DNA from: Siderastrea radians
Taxonomy: Eukaryota; Cnidaria; Anthozoa; Scleractinia; Rhizangiidae
NCBI GenBank assembly: GCA_964017195.1
Contig: OZ024890.1
Coordinates: 65,205,867 to 65,269,866 of the forward strand
Length of the DNA: 64,000 nucleotides
Direction: 5' to 3'
The position numbers and the translations under genes were made by a program. The notes beneath the pieces are model-generated. The model had not been told where the DNA came from, ran no database searches, and saw only the letters and a list, made by a program, of their open reading frames with translations. Below, piece after piece: positions 24,401 to 35,508 of this stretch; position 1 is the first letter of the stretch; every line of letters starts with the position of its first letter.

Positions 24401-26930
24401 TTTTTCATACCATTCCATCCACAACCTCTAAACTGAGAACAACTGCGTTTTGTTCTTTGCGTTTAACAAACTAAGATGGTGCATTCTAATGTTCGTCGCT
24501 CAAGTAGTTTTGTTTGTAAGCTGAATAGAAATGACATGTTCAAGTTCAGTTCGGTGAAACATGCAGGCAAATGGCGGTTCCGTTGCTTGAACGGATTACG
24601 AACTTGTCCCGTTTCAACTTCCTTATGGTGAATCGTACAGTCCCAATCCGCTTTGAACGATGATTACAGCAATGTTTCAGGAAAAATCAAACACGTACCA
24701 CATTTCAGAGCCAGTAATTAGAAGATTTTCTTCCAAAGCAGTTTCATTGGGACTTCATTGGTTCAGACAGCTTTGCAAAGAAACGCTGCATCACCTCGCA
24801 AGGTTTTGGCGCCTTTTTCGTTCAGCCATGTGATCAATTCTTGTTACCTTTTAATCTCTTTGCTCATATTTTTCTTTCTATACTGATTTTATAACAAAAA
24901 GTGGATGAGTTTTTAATAAAACAATTATTCTACTCGGGCTTACAGGATATCAAATGATTATGACCAACCCAGCGCGTCAGTATTTAACAATATCACCTGA
25001 TACTTTGCCGACGAGACCGTAGGCCGAGTTGGCTAATTCAGGGGATATTCCGCAAGTTTGAGCAGGATAATTTTTTTATTATTCAACAAATTCTCATCAT
25101 CTACCATTTTCAGAACGAGAAAAGCTATTGTTCTCTAAAACACTAAAATTAAAAAGACTCATTCACAAACTCATGTTTGGAAATGACAAGTTAAAGTAAA
25201 AAAAATATTGCTGCCTTACCAAGAAGAAATCCTCTTCCTGTGAATTAAAATCTTTTTAACTTTACAACTTTCTGTCAGCAAGTGAGTATGAAGTTTCTGC
25301 TTCGCTCGCAATAGCATTTTCTTGGTTGAGTTCTCACTATCAAAAGTCCAACTCAACCTCTGGATATCCTTGTAAGCTGAAGCATATACTTGTTGAGCTT
25401 TAATCGTGGAAAATTTCTTTCAGGATGTTAAAATTTCCGGAGAACACTGCAAAAACTGCCTCGCTTTTCAAAATGGCCGCCTGAACAAGCCATGAAAGAA
25501 GATCTGCAGCGCACTTCCAAATATGGCACGGTCCCGTGACCATGCGCTATACTGCCGGAGAAAATGTCGATTTTGAGAAAGTAAAATTCCGTATAACCGT
25601 AAACAGTTTATTTAACATAAAGATGGTTTTAAAACACGGCTAATGGAAGGCTTGCAAAAATAACAGCTGACTGGTAAAAATACCAGTCGTTTGGTTATCT
25701 ACATCCTTCTGGTGAATAACCTGTTGTATCGGCTATATATTTTCCCAGGAAAGACATTCGATGAACACTGCCTTGAAGAAACCAAATTGAGCCAAATTTC
25801 TTGCCAAGTTTTTGCATCCAATGTCCTGGCGTTTATCTCTGCCTGTAACTGTAGCTTTTAATTGCAATCGAAATCCAAATCATTTTTCTACATCACAACC
25901 TTGAAATCTCATGGAGAGTACACAAAACAGAGGACTTATATGTATGGATGTAAGCTTAATAAATAAGCATCGATGTAAGCTTAAAAAATAAGCATCGATA
26001 CATTAGCAGAACGTTGTAAATATATTAAGGGTGAAAGCTCGCATGAACAGAGGTCGTAGAATACCTAGCCGTATAATACACCTCTGTTCTGAATATCTTT
26101 TATATATATGTGGTATCATCCATATTTTTCTAAGAAAGGGATTAACTGAGCGTTTACCACGTATAAAATAAACAACTGTTATGACAAGCCACGTTTTTGG
26201 ATCCGGTGTTGTCTACCCCACAAGCCTCACATTTCATGCATGGAGAATATACAAAACAGAGGGAACATATGTCGATGCATGCTTACTAAATCAGGATTAC
26301 TACGTTAATTTTCCCACCCTCCGGGCCACACCCCGGCGGGTGCAGCTTTGACTTGCTTAGTTTTCTACGCACAGAGCTGAGAGAAATATTCATTCAACAT
26401 GCATTCAGATCTACAAAAAAACACCTGGCGAGAACGTTGATATATATATACTTCAAGGTGCCCGAACTCCCCCGCTTTTTCATTCATAAATTCATCGAGA
26501 GATTCACGAACACTCTTATGTATAAAGCTATGCAAAACGGACCGAAATTAAGAAACGGTACCTCACGTGCTAATAATATCGATGAGAATAGGATATGTTA
26601 GTTAGTTGTTTCAGTCGATGAAGAACCTATAAGTTAGGGGTAAAATAAATGAACCTTTTTACTTACCGTGACCACGCAAGTTTTCCACGCTAATTTTCTC
26701 CCCAAGAGTTCGTCTGTTGTCGGCTCTGCATAAATACCAGTCTATCTTGGTCGCCCACATCCTCGACACATCCTCTCGGAACAAGGAAAACAAGGTTATA
26801 TTACAGGAAAAAAGTGATTACTAACTTTTTCCCCTACTACGTAGCCTGATGAAAACCATGAGACGTGGATGTGGCCAAGCAAATACGATAAAAAACAGAA
26901 CAGTAGAACAGTCGACAACTACATAGTGCA
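21401..26930. other. Intergenic, no gene firmly recognised
   Basis: Two minus-strand open stretches (21,692-22,006, 104 codons; 22,300-22,515, 71 codons) and one at 22,729-23,004 (91 codons) look somewhat coding-like but have no identifiable domain or clear splice partners. Small inverted repeats include TTTATCACATTTGTGATAAA at 23,188-23,207 and a tandem/inverted cluster around 25,950-26,100. Nothing stronger is supported. Confidence 0.35.
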
Positions 26931-26934
26931 CGTG

Positions 26935-27175
26935 GAGTGCAGGGGCGCTTTTCTCGAAAGCCACGAAAAGTTGTCGGCCCGAAAAGACATTCGTAAAAAT
27001 ATGAGCCGCTCATTGTACAAAGCTGTTAATTTAACATGTCTTTAAGATAAGAAATGTTTAACTTATAGCAAAGTTTCATGCTTAGAAACTTCTTTGTTTA
27101 CAAGATACGGTGTGAAATATCGTGCCCGAGTTTCGGGGCTTTGTAGAAACGCACGTCAGGTTTTCGATATCCACT
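26935..27175 (+). mobile_element. Dispersed inverted-end repeat R2 (copy 1)
   Basis: Left part CTTTTCTCGAAAGCCACGAA and right part GTTTCGGGGCTTTGTAGAAA CGCACGTCAGG act as imperfect inverted ends. The middle contains ATGCTTAGAAACTTCTTTGT. Inverse copy at about 60,533-60,700 and a partial direct copy at about 58,455-58,610 share the same order of blocks. Confidence 0.55.
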
Positions 27176-29260
27176 GGCAGTTCCCCATGTTCTGCTATCT
27201 GTCTGCAAGTGAAAATAAACATCGCATAAATTAGAATAAATAAGAGGTTAACTTGCTGTAAACATGTCATTTTAAAAAAATGACAGCTTAATCACGACTC
27301 AAGCAGTTTAAACCTGCTTTCCTCTTTCAGAACCTCTGTTACAACCCGTGAGGTGAGTTAGAGTGACCAATATTAAACTTGTTATATCTACAATAGCCGC
27401 CAAGCAGGTCACGCGGGCAATGAAAAGAAATGAGCTAGAAAAAAAGAAATCTCAAGAGCTAGAAATCTAGTCCAACTCGCTCTCTGAAGTTGTATTATGA
27501 AATTCGTGGCAATCGCCAAGGAGGAAATTTACTAAAATTTCAGTCAGATAGTCTGGCAAGGAAAATCTCGTGATGCCCAAATAGTCGAAGACTCGCCCTG
27601 AAGCACCCATGAACTAAAATTCAGTGCGATTCTACATTTCTGCTGTTTTCTTCGGCTTTTCATGGACGGAGCACTCATGAAATAGTCAACCATAGGAAAG
27701 CCTTTTTTATTTGGATATCTCTTGCTTAGCCTACAAGTCTTTCATTTCCCTGACTAAAGCATAGTGTCGAAAACAAAAGTATGGAGGTAAATGAACGGAC
27801 AGCTGAATTTTTCTGGGCGACACGAAGTTTTCGTACAAATCCGCTAGTTCCGCTTTATAATCAACCGCCCTCACGAAATCCAGTTTAAATCAGTTGCCAA
27901 CATTTCACTTAAAAATAAATAAAGAAAAAGAAACCTCTGGGCGACCACCTTCCTTAAACAACCATTACTCTTTCCTAGACGAGCTGGATGAACACTTACG
28001 AGAGATTCAAACGGCTAACTGCACCAAAACACATTCAACAAAATTGAACTCTATACCTCCACTATCTCGATCTTCCGTTACCTCGAATCCCTCACTGTCT
28101 CAAACTCAAATTCCTTTACCGTGGTAGATGTTGCGCAGTCAATAGCTACAATTTCTCGATTAATTTTTCTTTCCATTGTATGTTCGAGATTTCGGGAGAC
28201 CGCTGTACTTCATAACGAAATACGGTATAGTTAGCAGGAAGGTTAATCTTTATGTATGACCCGCCGCTCTCTTAAGCTCCCTTAGGTCTTCTTTAACGGA
28301 CCTTTTCACAAAAATCCTTCTTTGAATCAGTTCTTAATTATTCTAATATTATTTCAACACTTCTGGTAAGCAACCACCGCCCGTGAACAACAACGCCCCT
28401 TTCCTAGATTAGACGGGTGGTCCCCTACAGAAGAATTAACATTTTCAACTTAATCAACAGTATTTTACTTGTCGTTGGTAAGGTACATGCATGTACAGTC
28501 AATCGAAATGTTTACAAGACAAGGTTTTAGCATTAGAATTGCCGTTTAATCTGACTATTGGCGTTCCAGCAACGAAGGGCTTCGAGGATTTGTGTTTTGG
28601 TGTTCTGAGATTCCGGTTTACACTTTGACGCAGAAATGGTTACCAACAGATACACTTTTCATGCCCACTTTTGAAGAACTTGGCAGAAATTACAACAGTA
28701 TATCATACTATTGTTTATAAGATAAGATAAATAAGTTAAGCTAAATCTGAATTTTCTATTCCTTTCATAAGGCAACAGACTTCAATGCGATTACAACCAG
28801 GATCGATGTGGCTGATAATTTCTTTATCTCTGAAAATACGACCGTCAAATTCCGCATATTTGAACCTGTGTACGACATCGTGATAAACTCACTAATGATT
28901 TTTCCTTTATAACTTCTATTTCCCAAGCTTATCCGACGTTTTAATAAAATATTTGTTCGGAAATTCTTCGGGGCAGACACAAACAGGTAACTCAGTCCTA
29001 AGCGAAATTTTGCCTTAAACATTCGGAAACATTTTGGGACGAAGAAGGGCCAGTTAGGTTAGAAGTTCCTCTGGGAACAGTAAGAACCCATTCCCTAAAA
29101 TTTTTATATTCAACTGTATTAGTTTACTCGTTGTATACTCTTTTAAAGTGGTTTAAACTTAATGGAAAACACAAACACAGGAATTTTTGCCAGCAATATT
29201 AAATTTAAGTAGATGATGTCGCCATGAGGTGATCGTACCCCTAGAACCTCTATTGGCTGA
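27176..29260. other. Intergenic, no gene firmly recognised
   Basis: A 77-codon plus frame (27,894-28,127) lacks an ATG at its start and any known domain. It could be a decayed exon or element fragment. No other feature is supported. Confidence 0.35.
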
Positions 29261-29267
29261 CACATTT

Positions 29268-29438
29268 ATATACCTAATTCAATAAAGGTTGCTTTGGGCA
29301 TTGGGCAATTGGACATTGGGAAGCTATTGTTTGTGGTCACTCAAGCAAAGCATTGCATTGTGTTCCGTATGCCCAAATGCCCAATGTCCAATTGCCAATG
29401 ACCAATTGCCAAAGCAACCTTTATTGAATTAGGTATAT
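29268..29438. mobile_element. MITE, 171 bp, near-perfect terminal inverted repeats
   Basis: Left end ATATACCTAATTCAATAAAG continues into GTTGCTTTGGGCATTGGGCA. The right end is its complement, CTTTATTGAATTAGGTATAT. Arms are about 55 bp with small indels. A 2 bp TA duplication is possible at the outer edge but is ambiguous inside the alternating TA sequence. Confidence 0.75.
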
Positions 29439-29624
29439 GTGCCTCGTCGAAAGGAACTTTCAAAACCGTCCTTTCCTACGGTTCTTGTTCGAAGCATAGC
29501 GTGGTGGCAATGGCTTTTAAATCTTACCCTGTTGTACATGTTCTTTTTTTATGAAAGCTACAAATTTTATGTGGGTCTGTTCATTCTGTTTTATGTTTGG
29601 AGCCTGTGGACAAAACCGTGACTA

Positions 29625-30310
29625 ACGTGTGAAGATTGAAATTGCGCAGTACTTTCCTGAGGTGTCTGCTTATTACGCTGTACAAGATGATTAAACTTTT
29701 GAGTCTGTAGATGAAGTATTTCAAAATGATCATTCAAGTGAAAGCTTTTGATCAATAATTGCCTCTTTTATGCTGTTCAAGGTGGATCTAAGTTAAGTCT
29801 GGGTGAAATCTTAAAGTGTCACCATTTCGAGTGAAACCTATTGAGCATTACTTTCTGTGACGTTGTTTATTATGGTGCACAAGGTTTTCTAACTTTTGAG
29901 TCTGTTGTCGAAATCCTTACGTGTGACCATTCAAATGAAAGCTACTGCGTGGTGCTTTCATGTAACACAGTTTACTACGCTACACAAGGTGGTTTTATCT
30001 GCTGTTAGTCTTTGAATAAGACCCAAAAGTGTAACCCTTCAAATGAAAGCTATACAAGCGCAACTTTAATGTGGCACTGTTTATCATGCTGTTCAAGGTG
30101 GTTTTTTTCATATGAGTCTCCGAATGATATCCTAAAATTTGACCATTCAAATGAAAATTCTGTATCGAGCAGAACATTCATGTTGTGCTCTTTATTCTGC
30201 TGTAAAATGTGGTTCTTAACTTTTGAGACCTTGGATAAAATCCTAAGTGTCAACATTTAGATAAAACCTATTGAGCAGATCTTTAATGCCATTTACTTTT
30301 CTATTTTCCC
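29625..30310 (+). repeat. Tandem array of ~107 bp units (about 6 copies)
   Basis: ACCATTCAAATGAAAGC-type motifs recur at about 29,731, 29,820, 29,923, 30,030, 30,140 and 30,250, spaced 90-110 bp. This is the same family as 15,135-15,615. Overlapping open frames on both strands (for example 30,012-30,260) follow the repeat period and are not genes. Confidence 0.75.
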
Positions 30311-33300
30311 TCAGTTGAGTTTCAAAAAAATGGTGAAGTTTTTCTTCGGCCATCTTAGGAACGAATGATTTAAGCATGCTTAAAAGGCCATCGTCCGGAA
30401 ATATCGTTGCAGCTAACAATGCAAAGAAACACACGGAATTTATTCTTTGTTTAGACTCAACTTCAATGTTCTCGTTCTCTCTTTACAAAACATTTTCATT
30501 TTAGTGTGGAAATCCCAACCGACGATAACTTGGCATTAATAAGTCGATGCTTAGCCGAGTTCGTGGCATATTTTAAAACTTAGCATGACAGGAAAGGTAA
30601 CATGAAAGGAATTCTCCGATGCTGAAAGCCAGTTCTACGAATTGAAAACCATCTATTCCGATCCATTTACTTCGTTTGTAGCAATCTTAGCTTGAAATGG
30701 TAGGTAGGTCAGCGGCGGCAGTCACGTTCAGCTAAAACTCAAACAACTTGTTATAAAAGATATTCTCTGTTGAAAACCACTCGTGGAATAGATCTGGCTA
30801 CATTTCAAGTCACGAATCGTCATTGACGATCTTTTTTTCAACAAGAATAAACTTGTTCAAAGTTTTACAGTGGTGCTAACATTTTCGATTCGGCCTCTTT
30901 TTTTTTTTTAATTGAGGGTCTAAAAACCAACATAGTTTATGGCCCTCAAAGACTATTCTGACCTTGGCGTTATCTTCTTACAAGCTTGAGTTCAGTGACA
31001 TAATTCTCCAAAACGAAGCAAGATGTGTTAGCCGAGAGTCCTAGCATTTAAAACTTGGTTTCTATTTAAGCGTCACCCACTCTCACTGTTTATCCCCATT
31101 AATATACCTCGTTTTATTTCAGTGAACCAGAGATTTACTATATGCAGGAGAAAAGATAAACATTTGAAATATATCATGCGCATTCTACATCAAGCTTTCT
31201 GCGACCTCGGTTTCATGCCAGCCGCCATTTGTGCCTTTCTTCTGCTGAGTGTTTGTTGCTCTTTGATTAACGTAGTTTGCAAACTAAGAAGTTGTGTACT
31301 GAGGAGATTCGCTGCAATGGAATTAAAGAGTGAAACAGTTTGGCCATGCAAACTTACGAGCGTAGATTCTGGCTACATATTCAAGTCACGTTGGCTTTGT
31401 GCCATTGAACAACATGCTGTTTTTCAAGTTATTTTAGAACCACGCTAAATTTTTTACCCGTATCACTTGGCAGGAATATTCCAGAAAGAGAGGCCCGCCA
31501 GTGAAAGAAAAAATTTCCCAAGACTGTGTTCTACGGCGCGCTGACAAAAGCAAGGTTTACAAAAGTCTCTAACCTGGTCCATCATTTACTCATCCCGCCA
31601 GACGTTTGCTCTTGTCGTTGTAGAAAGCTTCCTGTCTTAGCGCCGGGAATAGCTCTTCAAAATAAGATTTAAACTCCGTAAAAAAGCGAGGGAGTTCGTT
31701 GAGATATATTTACCGCGTGTCCGCCGATAAAAAAGCGGCTAAGATGCTAATTTTTCGGTTCTTAACAGTGGTGTGCGTGGGAGTTGCGAAGCCAGTCTGA
31801 TCATATCTCGCTTTTTATTGGTTCTCGCTTGAAATTAAAATGACTACAAAGTCGAACTTTATCTTTTCGTATAATTCTCCAAAATATTGAACTGTCAGAC
31901 ACAAATGTGGCATTTGCTGCTGAAAATAATTCGCTAAAACCGTGAAGCTTTTGTTTTTTTTTCTGTTGCCTGTGCAGTTTGAGGAAACAAATTCAGCGAA
32001 AATCGGAAAACGCTGGACACCGATGTATTGCATCATGTCTCTCCGGAAGGGAGAATTGCATAAATTCACCGTCTCATACGTGGGCCCTTTCCTTGCAAGT
32101 AAGAATCGATCGTGGTATACTACTCATTTATTCTCTTTTTATCAGTGAAAAATATATGTATAGAGTAAGGAAGAAAAGTATCGGCTATTAGAAGGCTGTC
32201 CTAGCTCCGTTACTCGGCGGCCCACTAAAACAGCTCATTATACAGGAAACAACTCAAAAAAGAGCGCTATTTTTAGCTTGCTAAAATAAAAGTGGTCGTT
32301 TTTTGTTGATAAAGAAAGAAAAAATGACCCATTTGTCGAAATCCATATTGCCTCTTTACTAGCAGCTGCAACGAAGAAAAATTTATAATATAGAATTCCC
32401 AACGCAGACTGCTTGAATTTTATTGCTCGATTTTCGGGTTTTACTCCCACGCAAGTCGCTCATACAATAGCGAAAGACTACATTATTCATAAAATGCGAG
32501 GGTGACTAAAAATAGGCCGCAAGCTGTATACCCAATATTTTCATATTTCACTAAGTTAACGTCTGTTTAAAATTGCGTGCGATACCACTTTTTCAACATT
32601 ATTTGCCGTTTGTGCAATTTTTACTTCAAGATATATACTTATCGTACGGTATTGCCACCCGAATCGACAATTTTTTCTTGTTTAAAATTTTAAGTTATAA
32701 TTTTGCAATATGAAAATTGAGGTTTCGAAATACTCGAGATGATGGCAGGAAATTTCCCGCCATTTTTAGGACAAATGCATCGTTAACGTGGCACTAAAAG
32801 AAACGCATAGATCGTTGCGCAAACAACCGGACCAAAATAAGTTAGGTTCGGTTAGAAATTGTTATGAAAAACTATAGTGAAATAGCATATATTATCTTTG
32901 TTCTATCAATCTTAATTAGTTCCCGCTGAAAAATATGATAGTTGATTGGCAACGTGTGGGTTGTATTAAGAGACCTGAAACGTGAAGCATATATATAATT
33001 GAAAATTGTCGGTGTGATTGTCAGGTTAAACTAAACCGAGTAGAACAGATAACTCCATCCCCCCTCCCCCGTTTCCACCAATCGGGGTCGTGGGGAAACT
33101 TCCTGCTATCAAGCTTTATAGGGTGTGAGAAGCCCCAAATCGGTATGGTTTTCAGGCCAGTTTGGACTGAGATCACGAAACAAAAGATTATTCGATATTT
33201 TTCTTACGGTAGGAGACTAGAAAGGCATTTTCTCCTACAAAGGCAATTTCAACCAGTATGTAAGCTTTTTTTTTTTTTAATGCATTGAGCTAACATTCTC

Positions 33301-33490
33301 TAACTTCTTCTTCTTCTTGAAACCCATATTTTCTCAAATCCAGTACCCGTTTTCACATGTTGTGTATCATCTTCTCTAGTACTTTTTATGCCTGTTAAGT
33401 TTCTTTCTTTTCACCTATCTACTACTCTACTCGCTTATTGGCTCAAGGGCAGACTCTGCGCCTCCGACAGTACGTCTCCGAGTAGCTCCG
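30311..33490. other. Intergenic, one candidate exon only
   Basis: No gene is firmly recognised. At 31,978-32,097 a pyrimidine-rich acceptor (TTCTGTTGCCTGTGCAG) and a donor-like GTAAGA frame a 120 bp stretch starting TTTGAGGAAACAAATTC. It may be an isolated exon or a repeat that imitates one. A 108-codon frame at 31,122-31,448 contains a hydrophobic stretch but no known domain. Confidence 0.3.
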
Positions 33491-33499
33491 TCTCGGAAA

Positions 33500-33739
33500 T
33501 TGATTGTGGATGAAATCTTTCAAATAAAAACCTCTTTTCAAATGAAACCTTTGGAGTAGTTATTTTCTGTGGTACTATTTATTTTTCTGAACAAAGTACG
33601 GTTCATAATTTTTCATTTAAGTTGCCTTCTTGTGCAGTGCTTTCCTGTTGCTGTTTTTGTTATGTACAAGGTGGTTCTTATTGGCCTTAGAGTCTCTAGT
33701 TGAAATCTTAAAGCTTCCGTGACCATTCAAATCTAACAC
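33500..33739 (+). repeat. ~107 bp family units, split by a transposon
   Basis: Degenerate units end in GACCATTCAAATCTAACAC and resume after the inserted element with AACACTTTGCTGCAGTCACA at 34,682. The family thus predates the insertion of the 942 bp element. Confidence 0.6.
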
Positions 33740-34681
33740 CTTAAGGGAAGGTACCTTTTTTCGTGGGGGGGAGGAGGGCTGGGGCCTCAGAGGGGAGGGT
33801 CAACAGTGAAAGTGAGCACCAAAAGGTGAGGGCCATACCTCATGTGAGCTATTCAAGGGAGGGTCACACATCTTTTCCAAACTTTTTTAATGAGAATTTT
33901 TGTGATGTTGCTTTCCATTTTTCTTACAGATTAAGTTTTTCTTTTCACCTACTTTGATTTAATTTGGTGTTTTATTTAGGTACTAGGTTACATTTCTACA
34001 TGTATATTATGCCATGGCACATAGTTTTTCTCGGAGGACTCGCGTCCTTTTCCGTCCGTATCGAGAAGTACTTGACTCAGGTATCGTTTCTTCAGCTTCT
34101 TGCTGTTGGCTATCCGCTGCCTGATCTCCTGAGTCGTTTAGTTCTGAATAGTTACTAGTAGATCCAACAATGCGCTCTATCTTGTCGGAAATGTAGGAAA
34201 TATTTGTTTTTGAGAGGTAGATTTCGCAAGCTAAACAAATAAGCCTTTTTGTTAAAATAACCAACAGCAATGCCGGCTAGTCGGAGAAAGAAGCGAGTGT
34301 ATTTTGCCGTAGATATTTTATGTTCAAAACTTTTATTGTACTCAAATATTCCATGTTCAAACTTCAGCTATAAAACGTAAATATCCCACAATGATTGTTC
34401 GCATTTTCCTTGTTTCAGCGCGCACACATTCAATATCGAGATATATTCATATTCAAACACTTTGCGTTCACAAGCGAAACGTTCTGAGGTTTCTACAGCA
34501 TACAACATACCATGTAGTACGTAGTGAGGGGAGGGTCGCACTTTTGTCAGTCACCTAAAGGTGGGGGCTCGGGAGTTTTTTTTTAATTAAAACGCAAGGG
34601 AGGGCCAACACTTTTTTGGGAAAAGAATACCAAAATTCCCCAGCCCTCCCCCCCCCAAAGAAAAACGTACCTTCCCTAAGG
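33740..34681. mobile_element. 942 bp DNA transposon with G-rich inverted ends
   Basis: The left end reads CTTAAGGGAAGGTACC, then a G-run and GGAGGGCTGGGG. The right end is the complement (CCAGCCCTCCCCCCCCC, then ACGTACCTTCCCTAAGG). It is flanked by AACAC on both sides (33,735-33,739 and 34,682-34,686). The insertion sits in a ~107 bp repeat unit, whose two halves read on across it. Inside on the minus strand, 34,007-34,270 is an 87-codon frame rich in Glu/Gln/Ser that ends RYGRKRTRVLREK. It could be a leftover of an encoded protein but has no recognised transposase motif. Superfamily is unassigned. Confidence 0.7.
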
Positions 34682-34860
34682 AACACTTTGCTGCAGTCAC
34701 AGTACTATATATTACGCTGCGCAAAGTGGTGCTAACTTATGATTTTGTGCATGAAATCCTAAAGTGTGACCATTCAAGTGAAAGCTCCTGAGCAGAACTT
34801 TGCTGTGTTATTGTTTATTATGTTGTCGAATGTGGTTCCTACTTTTTATTTAACTTTTAC
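34682..34860 (+). repeat. ~107 bp family units (continuation)
   Basis: Contains AAGTGTGACCATTCAAGTGA and the block TTGTTTATTATGTTGTCGAA. This is the downstream part of the array interrupted at 33,740-34,681. Confidence 0.6.
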
Positions 34861-34895
34861 CCGCCTCTAAAGTCATAACCATAACTCGGGTTATT

Positions 34896-35165
34896 TAGAG
34901 CGGTTTCCTTGAATTGATTGTCGTAACCAGAACCAAAGCAATCATTCGTAGACGCAAGAAAAAAAACGAACCAATCAGAACTCGTAGCAAATGCCTGTGA
35001 ATGGTGTCAAGCGCGGGAAAAGCGCGCGAGCAACAACCTCCTTCCTAAGAGAAAGGTTCCTGGGAACGAGGCTTTGCAAGCAAGAACGTTTTTCTAACCA
35101 ATCACCGGGCGTGGTAAAGCAAGACTAATGCAAACTACTTTCAATATGAAACCCATAAAAAGCAC
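34896..35165 (+). mobile_element. CCAAT-rich repeat R1 (copy 2)
   Basis: Starts TAGAGCGGTTTCCTTGAATT and continues with AACCAATCAG-, CTAACCAATCACC- and TAAAGCAAGACTAATGC-type blocks as in copies at 52.6 and 58.0 kb. Near 35,048-35,070 it holds CCTGGGAACGAGGC, which matches one arm of the 58 bp palindrome at 40,524-40,581. Confidence 0.6.
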
Positions 35166-35309
35166 TAGTTGAAATTCCCTGTTGTTCTGTAGAAAATTTA
35201 TTGACTAGCAAGCGGCTTTCTTGATTATAAATCCTATGCCACATATTATGTGATGGATTCAAAAACGGTTAACAAGACCAAGACGAACCTCACAACTTTA
35301 TAGGCAAAC

Positions 35310-35508
35310 CCAAGAGTCAATTATGGAGACATTTACTGTGATTCTAATTTTCGAGTCTGTGGTTGAAATCCCATGGTGTGACCATTCAAATGAAACCTCG
35401 TCAGCAGTACTTTCGCATGGTACTATTTATATTTAAGTATTTTACAAAATGGAATTTGGGATGCGTCTTGAATTTTGATTTAAGGCACTCTTGGCAGTGG
35501 AAAGGTTC
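35310..35508 (+). mobile_element. MITE of the ~107 bp-unit family with inverted ends
   Basis: Left end CCAAGAGTCAATTATGGAGA and right end GCACTCTTGGCAGTGGAAAGG are imperfectly complementary and bracket one ~107 bp unit (GTGACCATTCAAATGAAACC). Compare the complete copy with TTAA at both ends at 48,829-49,007. Confidence 0.55.

Noticed and set aside
27894..28127. 77-codon plus frame (KINKEKETSGRPPSLNNHYS...)
   Set aside because: Composition is mildly coding-like but it starts without ATG, has no domain and no clear splice sites.
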